Assembly (NCBI RefSeq): GCF_001949145.1
Contig: NW_019091367.1
Span: forward strand, 2,523,919-2,587,918
Reading direction: 5' to 3'
From: Acanthaster planci
Lineage: Eukaryota; Echinodermata; Asteroidea; Valvatida; Acanthasteridae
DNA: 64,000 nucleotides
The notes under the pieces are model-generated. The model saw nothing but the letters and a program-made list of their open reading frames with translations, had not been told where the DNA came from and ran no database searches. Position numbers and translations under genes: made by a program. Positions 51,465-61,391 of the stretch are shown piece by piece (the stretch's first letter is position 1; every line of letters begins with the position of its first letter).

Positions 51465-54400
51465 CTGGAATTGTACAAACAAAGGCAAAAGTTTAAGAGC
51501 AACCCATAGACAAATAACTACAACGTTAAAAGGCCAGTTGAATCAGAAACATGCATCTTTAACGGTTTTTAGTAAAATAGCTGCACTTCATGGACCGTTC
51601 CAGGTCCGAAGTACTCGCTGCGAAATTCACAGAAGTTTAAAATAATGTGTTCACTCATTTTCGAATTCGCCTTTCCCATGACCGCCCACATACACATTCA
51701 TGTTCCTTGCCCTGCCGGGTATGACCGGCATTTTGACCAGCATTTTAACACTGTCAAAAATGTGACGTGCTGGTCGGGTCTTTCTGTTTCTGAGATGAAC
51801 AATTTTGCACCCATGCAATTTACGCATGCATGTACTGTTTCGATTCCAGATCACCTTCATAATATCCCACCCACCTTCGGTGTTGGGCGCCCTCCTTTTC
51901 CGCCTGGCCCGCATTAAGGTCTCCCGGAGTCCCCCGGGCGACATCATGTAGCGAGCCGACCGACGTCGGTCAGGATGCTGGTGGTAATGGTGATGGTGAC
52001 GGTCGGAGTACACGCGGCCCCTGGTGCACAGACAGCAGGAACAGCAGCAGCAGCTGATGATGACGCAGAGCAAGACGATGACGAAGACGCTTACCAGGAT
52101 GCCAATCAGGTTGCCGATACTGCGAGGAATGCCGTAAGTGCACATTTCAATTCTTCAATGCTTTCACAAGCAGTTCTAATTCCTATTCATGGTTCAAGCT
52201 CTTATCCTACGAAAGGGCGAACTTTTGATTACAAACATTGTGTAGTATAGGTGGGTCATCATTCAAAGATATACACTCGTATACATAATGATGAGGGACC
52301 ATCTATTTCCCATCTTTTGCGCAAGCGTGCAAACTGTTCACTGGGGAACGGGGAGGAGGTTACGGATCGATGGACGCTTTTCCAAAATATGAAAAATGAC
52401 GACACTCAACATAGAAATTAACATGTTTTCCTTTTCAATTTGTACACTGTGGGAGGTTGGCTTGTATTACTTTTATCAACCACCAACACCGAATGAATTT
52501 TCATGCTTATAGTAATAGTATTTTTGTTTGCATCACAGAGGTGTTCCCCAGTTTGATAGTGCTGTCAGTTTTGAGTCAGCCGGATGAATCGACCGTGGTA
52601 TGTTGAAATTACATTTGATGCAAACTTTGGGACAGAGAGAACCCCCTCCTCACCTTTATGTTGGTCATTGTTATACTGGTATCTCAGGAATTCTCTTCAG
52701 ACATCTGGGGGGGGGGTGTTAATTAAGTAAAAATAGGCTGGAGTGTGTATAGGGATTGGACTCGTGGGGGGGTACCCCTCTGTCCCATTTCGTGCATGGT
52801 AAACGAAATTGCTTCAGTGGTGACGAGATCGATGCAGTGAAAGCCTAGTTTTTGAAATTATCCAACTTTTTTGTAGCTTTCTGACCACTTGGAAGACGAA
52901 AATTCAATTATGACACCTGTGCGTAGGCGGGATTTGTTTAATTAAATTCAGTCCTGAATTCTGCAACAGGTGGAGGATTCGGGTCGAATGACTGGGGTTA
53001 TCAGTCAGATAGAGTCATCAGAGCTTTATTTAGGGGGTTATTGAAATATAGTTGACTCAATGAGGTACGGGTAGACTCAAACCTTATTACATGTGTAAAA
53101 AGTATCCAAGGTCAAATCTATTGGCATCATTGTCTGAATGCAGGCTGACTGTAAAGTTGCGTGATCATGAATTTGCGACGTTTGAGCAAGTTGTTTTGAA
53201 TCATGCTAAAGTCTTTAAAGCCAAAATGATAGACTTGTTCAAGTGTCCTTTTTCGTTTCGAACAGTGATAATTCAATGAATGTAGCTGCATGCACATTAG
53301 AAATTAAGCCCTATAAAGTAATGGTGGATGCATGTGTTTATCAGAAACAAAAACCAAGCGGGTACAAAGGCTTTACGTGGAAGCCATCTTGCAGGGCAGT
53401 TCTTTTGTTCTACAGGGAACCTCATCTACGCACACTCTATGTATGAAACAAAAGAAATGTTCTGTAAGATGGCTGCCACGCGAAGCACATTGGCTGCGAC
53501 TGTGGGTAACACGCGTCTATATGAGAAGCATTAGAATCCAGTGATCTCTGGACCAGTGATTGTCTACGTCTAGTTAAAATACAAGTTGGAAATTTCTTAG
53601 TTCGCGAGGACTGACTTTTTCAAAATTGGGTTTTGTTCAGGAGTGATTTACACTGTTCGCAGAGTAGGTCCTATTACATTATTAAAATTTATGGCTGATG
53701 ACTTGGTAATGTAATGGTGAAACGGACCTGGACCAACTGCATTCGAAGGCCTCTGATCAGGTGGGAAATCCTGCATGGGAGGTTAAGCGTTCTGAGTCAT
53801 GTTCCTGTTTCTAGGTGAGAGTTCAAATATCGAATCTGTTTGGATCATAGGAGGTGTGCTACCTATAAGTTCCTATTCATTCCATTTTGTTGGAAAAGAG
53901 TTGGTCATCGTGCACTTCTTCGGGATAGATTATATACTTGTGATTTATCGTGCATATAGTGCGCCAAACGAGGCTATTACAAAATGGCGTTTTGATGGAC
54001 CCTTCAGTAAATAGAACCGGTCTATGAGAGCTGCTGTGTTCCTTCGTTACGGATCTCTGGAGGAACCATTCAGGGTGTTGATGTCATAGATGTCGACATC
54101 TGCGTCGACGTCGCTGTCATTATGGGATGGTGGCACCCTGAAGTTAGAAGTTATCCTTTAGAAACCTATCACTTGTTAAAAATATCTTTGAGGGCACGAT
54201 GTCGACATCCTTACAACTAAAATTTTGTGGAAAATCGACAATTTCAAAGTGGGATGTCAGTAGCTCGTCATTTATTTATAAGAGATCAAATGTCGACACC
54301 CTGGGGATAGAGGATGACGACGCCTCTCCTTTTTATGCTGCAATGAATTAACTGTCGACATTAAGACGTCGACATTATTCTCCTAAAATGTGACTGGTTA

Positions 54401-57347
54401 TCTCAGTATGTTTACATCCTAGATTAAAAAAATATTGACACCCTGAGATACAATTTTAGAATCTTAGACTTGGGTACCACCCGGCGAGCTCCGTGGTACA
54501 AGCACTACAGAAATTTCACCCCTGTTGAGGTGTTTCGCTCCAGGGATCCAGAAGAAATTCACAAAAGAAGAAATTACAAGTATGGGGCCTTTTGTCGAAT
54601 CTCCATTGATAATGGCAGAAAAGGCGAATGAAGAGGAATGCTTTACCGCTTTCGCTGCATCAGTCACTGTTTACTGATACGAACAAATCTACACTAGAAA
54701 TTTCAGCTCAGATTTCTGGTGTATAACAGTATTACCCCGTCTGAATATTGTGCTTAGATGAAACTGCTGCATGAATTACCTTGCCACATTGTGTTTAAGA
54801 ACTCAGGACACTTCTCTATCCTGCAAAGAACTGAACGGGAAGGATATCAAAATCACCCTTCCGTTGACAGGGCGGAGTCGTAATTGCGTTCAAAGAGTAC
54901 ATTTAAAGGGCATTCTTTTGCATTGTACAGCAAACTTCGATAGCCGGTGCAGATAACTTTACAGAGAGTAAAGTCAAATAGGAAGTATTTTTCCTTAACC
55001 TAATTATGACCCAGAGCGCCCGTACATTGATGACCATCCCCACAATTATGGCAGACAATGCCGTGTTTAATGTGTGACTTCCCTGTAAGTTATTCAGTAG
55101 GCTATCCGTCTGTCTCTAAGCTATCCAGATCCGCCTTTCTGTACGCGTGTACTTTTTTCGGGGTGGGTTGCGTACACGACGCGTTCATGCGTTTCACTTT
55201 TACGGACACAAAAAACAAGTCCATTAACATCACAACCGTTCGCGTTGCGTTCGGCCGTCAAAATACGTAACACCTGTTGCAAGTGTTGACTCGCATATGG
55301 AAAGGAGCCTTCAAGCTCGTTTCATTCCTGCGGGTAATAGGCCTATAATGCTTGTATACAAGTGGCAGGCTAAGCAAAAGCAAAAATCCTAAGTAACGAC
55401 GGTCTCCAGTAGCACCATTTTAAAATGTCTTTTTGGGAGCGAGAAGGGGCCTGAACAGTATGTTCTCAGCGTTTTGGATAGTATGCTGGTATGCTCCTAG
55501 GAGATTCCCGACGACAAACAGGGCATACTGTCCAAAACTGTTAAGTACATGAACCTCTTTTGGACCAACTCACTTTCTATTGAAGAGACCTTTCGCACGG
55601 TACTATTTTACCGGAACCTTTGTTATACGTCTATGTCCACCATGTAAAACCTCCAACATTTAATCATGTATAAATGGAAAGTTTTACTTCAGTGATTGAA
55701 GCATCTTGTAACTTTTCCATAACTTTTGCAATGTGTGTTGGCCTACGAATGACTAATTGAGACATTTACATATAATGTCTGCACCATCGAGATAGCGCTT
55801 ACTACCGTTTTTTATGCTGGAACATTGCACTTCATCATTTTTTCCTGCTAAAAAAGGCTTTCTCCTGGGAAATATGTGGCATTCGATTGACAGATTAAGA
55901 AAGATTCCTGGTGTTTTGTGATTAAGATTTGATTTTCAGACAGATACCCAGAGAAGAGTTTTTATGAGAGTAAAACGAAATTGCCCGCGGTTCTTATAGC
56001 AAAATACATTATTACAAGACGACAGCAAGAACAGAAATATATCGCACAACTTTTTCCATCTTTTCAACTGACAGAGAGTTTCCGATGTCAATACGGCCGT
56101 TTCACAATAGGGCGCCTCCAAGAGTTTGCAACGCGTTGGCCAATCACAACGTTCGAAATTTGTCGACCCTGTCTAAACGCGCAATGGGTCGACAACTTTC
56201 GCGCATTGTGATCGGCCAACGCGTTGCAAACTCTTGCTGGCACACTTTTGTGAAACGGCCGTATTATCTACGTGAGTGTTGAGCTCTTAGTTATACATGT
56301 ACATTTCTGTTATTGCTGTCCTGTTTAGTTACAATGTAGTTTGCTAAGAACCGAGGGAATTTCATTTCACTCTAACGATGTTTTCTATATGTTTACAAAG
56401 TAATAATATTAGTAATAGCAACTTAATGTTTTGTAAAATGTTTATCTGCTAAACAGCGTTTGACATTAAGTCCACAAGACTTGAGGTGGATGGAGGAGAG
56501 AGAGAGAGAACTTACCTCAGTGAATCGATAAAGAATCCCTTGTCACAGCAATATTTGTCAGTGGGTGTTCCGCAGCAAGAGAGTTCATCAGGTGCGTCGT
56601 GTGTGCCTTTACACTGGAAACCATCGTGGTATTCTTTGTTCTCGTCATAATATCCCTCGCAGTACTCGCCAAGAACTGTTCATACGAATGACAGTATCTA
56701 TTTAAAATCGGATTCTGGCAATGTAATTCACACTTGTTACCTTTTTGGCACGACGTCTGCGATTATCGGTTAAAAATGCAGTAAGAGTTCGAATTAACTA
56801 TCCCTCCACATCATTTTACGATCTCGATATACAAGCGATCAAACATTTCGAAACAAAGCCACTTAAAGTTAGCGACATCATTGTTTGCAATGCAACAACA
56901 CCATTAAAAGTAGAAAATGTGTATGGATAAGGGATTGGAAGATGATAAAACGAATTTCCCTATAAACTAGGGATAAATCGCCACCGTCCCCCATGGGCAA
57001 GGGGGAACGGGGGCAATGCCCCCATCGTACATCTACCCCCTACTCTCCACCCCTCAACTTAAAATCTTGAAATAAATCAATTTTCAAGCTGTACTTAATA
57101 TTCCCCCCCCCCCTGAAAATCTTTGCATCCACCAAGTGCCTGCTAGAAATTTCACTCCAGTGGGCCAATGCATTTCACTGCCAAGAAAAAAAAATGGGGC
57201 AATTAACAAGTAGTCTCTTTATGCAATTTTATACTCACCCTCTTCCAGGGAGACCAAGTTATCGGGATCATCTGCCAAACATAAAGACGCGACAGCAGCG
57301 AGCAATAGGCCTAGTCCCACCAACAACAATCCTGCGCTGCGGGCCAT
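50722..57347 (-). CDS. Shisa-like single-pass membrane protein, 4 exons
   Basis: Four exons on the minus strand (57239-57347, 56516-56675, 51875-52119, 50722-51464) join in matching phases into about 418 residues, if the 83-N gap has its true length. Order: signal peptide MARSAGLLLVGLGLLLAAVA (1-20 and a few more); a six-cysteine domain with GEYCEGYYDE, FQC, SCCG and KYCC (42-80), the Shisa pattern; a membrane segment IGNLIGILVSVFVIVLLCVI (91-110) followed by a run of cysteines likely to be palmitoylated; a basic His/Arg-rich segment; and a long Pro/Tyr-rich tail with PPSY, PPNY and PPPY motifs that would bind WW domains. Shisa proteins act as adaptors that retain or modulate receptors. The target here is unknown. 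CYYR1, WBP1 or VOPP1-type proteins share this plan and are the alternatives. Confidence 0.78.
50757..50779. repeat. Poly-G/C tract at gap edge
   Basis: An almost pure run of G on the plus strand (polyproline CCC codons on the gene strand) immediately before the N gap. Such tracts often stop sequencing, which explains the gap. Confidence 0.9.
50780..50862. other. Assembly gap (83 N) inside coding exon
   Basis: Undetermined bases within the proline-rich tail of the Shisa-like protein. The true length and the reading frame beyond it are uncertain. Confidence 0.98.
51465..51874 (-). other. Shisa-like intron 3 (0.4 kb)
   Basis: Donor GTGGGT after CCGAAG at 51875 and a pyrimidine-rich acceptor before 51464. 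Exon 3 reads on without a stop for some distance past the donor (WDIMKVIWNRN), so a retained intron would add a different short tail. Confidence 0.75.
51875..52119 (-). CDS. Shisa-like exon 3 (membrane segment, His/Arg-rich)
   Basis: The acceptor CATTCCTCGCAG precedes 52119. It encodes SIGNLIGILVSVFVIVLLCV, then IISCCCCSCCLCTRGRVYSD, then RHHHHYHQHPDRRRSARYMM and a basic end RARRKRRAPNTE. The hydrophobic span is one membrane helix; eight cysteines follow in the juxtamembrane position. Phase 2 in, phase 1 out. Confidence 0.8.
53376..53480. repeat. Fold-back element
   Basis: CGTGGAAGCCATCTTGCAGG and onwards (53376-53410) is matched by the reverse complement of AAAAGAAATGTTCTGTAAGA through GGCTGCCACG (53449-53480), with a short loop. 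Weaker complementarity extends outward on both sides. It is probably a degenerate palindromic MITE. Confidence 0.7.
54085..54380. repeat. Cluster of GTCGACA words
   Basis: About six copies of (T/C)GTCGAC(A/G) occur within 300 bases (e.g. TGTCGACATC twice, TGTCGACACCCTG, TGTCGACATTA, CGTCGACATTA), and a TATTGACACCCTGAG variant follows. The spacing is irregular. GTCGAC is self-complementary. It may be a decayed tandem repeat. Confidence 0.6.
55235..55315. repeat. Dispersed repeat (pair of 60349-60437)
   Basis: GCGTTGCGTTCGGCCGTCAA and the following TAACACCTGTTGCAAGTGTTGA...GCATATGGAAAGGAGCCTT recur at 60349-60437 with moderate divergence and one small insertion there. Neither copy encodes protein. 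Element boundaries are unclear. Confidence 0.7.
56092..56263. mobile_element. Palindromic MITE with TA ends
   Basis: TACGGCCGTTTCACAA (56092-56107) is exactly complemented by TTGTGAAACGGCCGTA (56248-56263). Inside, AGAGTTTGCAACGCGTTGGCC is complemented by GGCCAACGCGTTGCAAACTCT, and GTCGACC by GGTCGAC near the centre. Nearly the whole 172 bases can fold as one hairpin. The outermost TA on each side is probably the target duplication. The high arm identity suggests recent origin or conservation of the hairpin. Confidence 0.85.
56516..56675 (-). CDS. Shisa-like exon 2 (six-cysteine domain)
   Basis: The acceptor GTATGAACAG precedes 56675; the donor is GTAAGT after CACTGAG. It encodes VLGEYCEGYYDENKEYHDGF then QCKGTHDAPDELSCCGTPTD and KYCCDKGFFIDSL. 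Cys at 42, 58, 70, 71, 79 and 80, with paired CC-G and YCC, is the Shisa/CYYR1 cysteine signature. Phase 1 in, phase 2 out. Confidence 0.85.
56676..57238 (-). other. Shisa-like intron 1 (0.56 kb)
   Basis: Donor GTGAGT after GAAGAGG at 57239; acceptor at 56676-56677. It includes C-rich and G-rich tracts near 57000 and 57105. Nothing else is seen. Confidence 0.85.
57239..57347 (-). CDS. Shisa-like exon 1 (signal peptide)
   Basis: ATG at 57345-57347 on the minus strand opens MARSAGLLLVGLGLLLAAVA then SLCLADDPDNLVSLEE. It is a classical signal peptide with likely cleavage after Leu-Cys-Leu-Ala. The exon ends in phase 1 at a strong GTGAGT donor and joins correctly to exon 2 (EEVLGEYC). Confidence 0.85.
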
Positions 57348-59236
57348 GTCCGCCACATTCGATTTGAAAGAGGCTAGAGTCCAGCTAATTTACCGCGGAC
57401 ATTTCCATGAAACACTGGTCCATTCGACCGTCATAGAGAACGGGTCTGATCAGGGCGTATATCATCAGTCCACGCAGTTAATACATTGCACCAGTACATA
57501 CTGGTAAAAAAGTTGCCGGGGGGGGGGTTACGTGCACTCATTATTTTGCTGACGTCAAGTGGGGGATACACTTAGCCTGGGAAAAGAGCACAGTCTTTCG
57601 ACGACGTTAACGTCTTGAAAGATTTACGCGGGGAGGGTTTGGGCCAGGCAGAACACAGGGTTGGTCTAAGGAAAAGTAAGGCATGAGTAATACCCATGCG
57701 AGTCAAGGACTACAGACTAGATGTTACTTCGTCGGGGCCGAAAATCTAATTGTAAGCTTCCTTTCACGTCACAACACAGCAGGGAGAGTACACCCATATA
57801 CACTAGCTTTTGTAGTCGGGTTTCATACAATAAAATTATTTCAACTATTTGAAGGGAAAATCCTCAAGTTCGATAGTCACCACTGTCACGTGGCTGAAAC
57901 GGAAGGGTGGGATAATTTTCAAAATTGTCCGAATTTCTGGAAGCATTTCGTTGATTTTCAATCACTGTTCATTTTCGTTAATGTCTGCAGAGCATAAATC
58001 TCATTTTCACTGAAGTTACAGAGTACACGCACATGCATTTTTTAAGTGGTGCATTTGCACAACTCATAAACCTTATCAACATTTAGAATTGTATAGACAT
58101 TCTCATTGGTCCATTGACCATCGCGCAAGCGATGATCCACTCACAAGTGAAAACGCAACTAACATTATGTTTATACAACGAGAGTGCTTGAGGGGTGCAC
58201 TGAACCAATTCAAGCTCCATTGAAAATAGTGTAAAATCAACCAAGTTTGGAGCCCCATGGCAGGCAACTGAAGTCCTTGAGGCCTCTCAAACAAAAAACA
58301 ATGTGTTGTTTGGTCCTTCAGATTTTATTTGATTTTTAATTTTAGTAGGTTAACCGATTATTTTTTTTTATTATCCGCCCAAAACAAACTCACCCCCCCA
58401 AAAAAAGTGAATGTTGCCAAGCCTTCCCAGCGGCCATTTTTCAAATGACATCCCTCACCTTCCTGGGGATCTTCTGACTAATTTTCAATCCCATTTTTGT
58501 CTGCTTTGCCCCCAGATGGGTGCCCCTGAATCCACAGAGATGATCCTGGGCCATACTGACACAATCTCACCATTTCTTGGCCCAAATAGACCCCTCTTTT
58601 CGAAACAATCTGTGGGGGGTACTTTTTGTGCGCCTCCGCCTGGTGGAGAATTTTCCTTGAATTGGGACACTGCACCCATTGACGGAGTTCGCATCTTGGG
58701 ATAGGCTGGTTCCCACTCTATATCAGTATGATGATTGTTGGTAGCCATCGACAATAAAACAGAGTGTAACGTGCAGTGCATTGGATTCTGCCCTCTCTTG
58801 TTTGCTGCAGTGCATGCACATCAATTACTGCGCAAGATTGGAGACCAGTAAGACAGTAAAGAGAAAAAACAGTATTTCTTCTTTCTTTCTTTTTTTGCCT
58901 AGATCGCAGGGTATGAATGCAAGAAATAAAAACGAAAAAGGGAAATTCATGGTGTACATATTTTATTATGACTGCCAACATGTCCGCTCTTGCTTCAACT
59001 AAAATGGATTGAGTAACATACATTTAATGCTCAACCAGATAAGCAATTTACAGCTGTCGTAACAGACACAAACGGTCAAAACTGAAGACTTCCTGGGTCA
59101 CTTCCAGAAGTGATACGAGTCAAGGTCTGCCAATAAAACTCCCTGTATTTTGACTTATGAATTTCTTTTTAGCGCAATAGGGCTATCGGTCTATGGAACA
59201 TGCCCCTAAGGTTAACTCTGTCTAGATTTACTGGTA

Positions 59237-59342
59237 TTTATTATGACTTCTAAATTCAAATACATATTATGACTTCTAAATTCAAATACATATGAATTTA
59301 GAAGCATTGACTTCTAAATCAACCAACCAACCAACCAACCAA
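59237..59342. repeat. Short direct repeat and AACC microsatellite
   Basis: TATGACTTCTAAATTCAAAT is present twice in tandem (59239-59293), followed by an inverted TGAATTTAGAAG and then an (AACC)n array of about six units ending near 59342. Confidence 0.85.
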
Positions 59343-59385
59343 AACACGCCCTCTTTTGCTCCACTGGGAGCGGATAGGCCCCCTA

Positions 59386-59588
59386 TCCGGTTCGTAAGTG
59401 TAACGTCACTTCAGTTTAAACCACGCCCACTGCACATGCACTGCACCTAGAGTTACATGCAACGATTGCCGTTTATGTGGAACCATGGAACGGAAACGGA
59501 AGTTAACAGGCAACTACTGCGATCGTCCAATGGGAGCCTGCGAATCGTGGCGCGTCCGCCTTTGTGACGAAGTCACTCACGAACCGGA
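59386..59588. mobile_element. TA-flanked MITE, chimeric with the 430-bp family
   Basis: Ends TCCGGTTCGTAAGTG...CACTCACGAACCGGA are inverted repeats flanked by TA (59384-59385 and 59589-59590). Just inside the left end, GTTCGTAAGTGTAACGTCAC through AACCACGCCCACTGCACATG closely matches the interior of the 9105 and 39134 elements, which have different termini. So one family contains or borrowed part of the other. Confidence 0.8.
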
Positions 59589-59604
59589 TAGAAGACCAAC
59601 AAAG

Positions 59605-59713
59605 GATTTTCAGTCACGTGATTTTTGACGGTCGGCGTTCAAGTTACACAAATGTGCGCGGAAACGCGCGCCTTCGATGTCTCTCAACATTCTGGCGTAC
59701 ATGATTCTGCCAA
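59605..59713. repeat. Dispersed repeat (pair of 42398-42500)
   Basis: GATTTTCAGTCACGTGATTT then TTGACGGTCGGCGTTCAAG and TGTGCGCGGAAACGCGCGCC match the segment at 42398-42500 at most positions. It sits immediately beside the TA-flanked MITE. Confidence 0.65.
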
Positions 59714-60348
59714 AAGAAAGAGAAGATTCGAAAATAAGTTTCAAAAGAATGGTTGTCGAACAATCAGGAATGAAAAAGAAAGTAAAAAAAAAATCTAACT
59801 AAAACAAAACACAAAACTAAAATTGCCTATTAAGGGACTTTCCAAGGATTTTGCAAGGACAACCAATGCCTGGCACCAGGTGACCTCACCGGATACGGTA
59901 GTAGTGTTGAATTAACATTAGTCCGGATGCCGAAGCTTTTTGTACTAATAGAGGAATATTGCTGAATAAACCAACAATTCACCACAAAGCAAAATTTCAA
60001 GTCATGCAAAAGTGAAAGGTTAACGCATTATTACTGGTATGCCATAGGCCTTCCAGATGCGAGTTTCACTGAATTAATTAGGGAATAAGCATGTGCTTAG
60101 CTGTTCTTACTCGTTTAACACCTTCTCACGAGAATGGATATGAGTACATGTATAATGAATGCCCGTACATCAAGCGCCTTTTGTGCGAACGTTCAAAATA
60201 ACACGTTGCACACCGCATTCCGTTGGGCCTGATGCTCATCTGTACAATAATACTGTCTCGGTGATCCATACGAACTCTCAAGTCAGTGTTTTTATAAGCC
60301 AACGTTATTTTCCGACTCAACAACATAAAACATCAACATAAAACACGT

Positions 60349-60437
60349 ATGCGTTGCGTTCAGCCGTCAAAATCACCCCGCGAACGGATATGTAACGCTT
60401 GGCAAGAGTGTTGACGTGCATATGGAAAGCGGCCTTA
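60349..60437. repeat. Dispersed repeat (pair of 55235-55315)
   Basis: TGCGTTGCGTTCAGCCGTCA and the following block ending GCATATGGAAAGCGGCCTTA match 55235-55315. The GCCGTCAAAATCAC piece is also the reverse complement of GTGATTTTTGACGG in the 59605 repeat, which hints at shared element ends. Confidence 0.65.
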
Positions 60438-61131
60438 ATACGCCAAGATACACGCCTAATGATTTCCTACTTTTTCGTTCGCTGTCGAGCTTCGATTACT
60501 ATCGTGCTTGAAACTTGGCATATGTTGATGTTCCTACGCCTGTTTTTAATGAGTAATGAACTATGCCGTCACTGCATTACGATCCCACTGATAGGAAGCA
60601 AGACATTCAAAAACAATTCTCCGTCTCCTGTAATGTACAAATTAATTATGATGCATCTTATCACATCTCTTCCACCTGATTTCAGTTTGGGTTACGTTTT
60701 CAAAGTAAATTAAATCTTGTTTCGAAAGTGAGTTTCAACTCAATCGCAAGGTTGTAGTGCTTCGCAGTTCCCACACTCCCATGAGTACAAGAAGTTCTTG
60801 AGTGAAATTGCGAACAAGAAAATGTGCGTCTTCTACCTCTTTCCTTTCAAACAAAGAACACTTTCTTGGCCAGGAAAATGGAACTATACCGGTACGTGAT
60901 TAAAAACAAGCTTACTCTAATAAACCCAAGACTGAACCTTCTTTCCAGTGATATATGCGTATACAAAACAACAGGCAATTTTCGGCAAATTTGTGTACGT
61001 TATAAATTCCGTACCAGGGAACTAATCGACTCCCGGGGTTGTTTTAATTGCTACAAACCTACGACGTAACGATAATTATAAACGCGTTTACTATAACGAG
61101 AGGTATCACCTAAGCCTCTTCTGAGATCTTT

Positions 61132-61137
61132 TTTATT
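61132..61137 (-). terminator. Candidate poly(A) signal of the TLR gene
   Basis: TTTATT on the plus strand (AATAAA on the gene strand), about 255 bases downstream of the receptor's stop codon. Confidence 0.45.
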
Positions 61138-61391
61138 AACTTTCCCCCCTTATTTTCCAGTATACTTTTTGCAAGCGTCGATATTTTTCTTTTGCATTAC
61201 ACATGATAAACTTTTGCAAACTAGCTAATGCCCACAATTTCGGGAAATAGCATGGACGGGTGAGCCAGACAAGAAAAAAATTCTGCTAGGATCAAAATGT
61301 CGGGCCCACTCTCTTTGAATATTTTGGATCGAAACCCAGAAACAAGTCTATCGAAATGAGAACCAAGGAAATGAAAAAATGGATGCTCTGT

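Larger units (their letters stand above)
52120..56515 (-). other. Shisa-like intron 2 (4.4 kb), repeat-rich
   Basis: GT-AG intron. It contains a fold-back element (53376-53480), a cluster of GTCGACA words (54085-54380), a dispersed repeat (55235-55315) and a near-perfect palindromic MITE (56092-56263). No exon is seen. Confidence 0.8.
57348..61391. other. Intergenic region between Shisa-like and TLR genes
   Basis: Both neighbours lie on the minus strand, so this holds the Shisa-like promoter and the TLR 3' UTR. I find no gene. Repeats at 59237-59342, 59386-59588, 59605-59713 and 60349-60437 are listed separately. Open frames near 58411-58781 have no recognisable domain. Confidence 0.8.

Noticed and set aside
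50688-51488. Long open frames in the two other minus-strand frames and on the plus strand over the proline-rich exon
   Set aside because: High G/C content removes stop codons. Only the frame joined by the exon 3 splice gives a coherent Pro/Tyr-rich tail with PPxY motifs.
58411-58781. Overlapping open frames of about 98 codons on both strands
   Set aside because: No domain, no signal peptide and no splice support; probably chance open frames.
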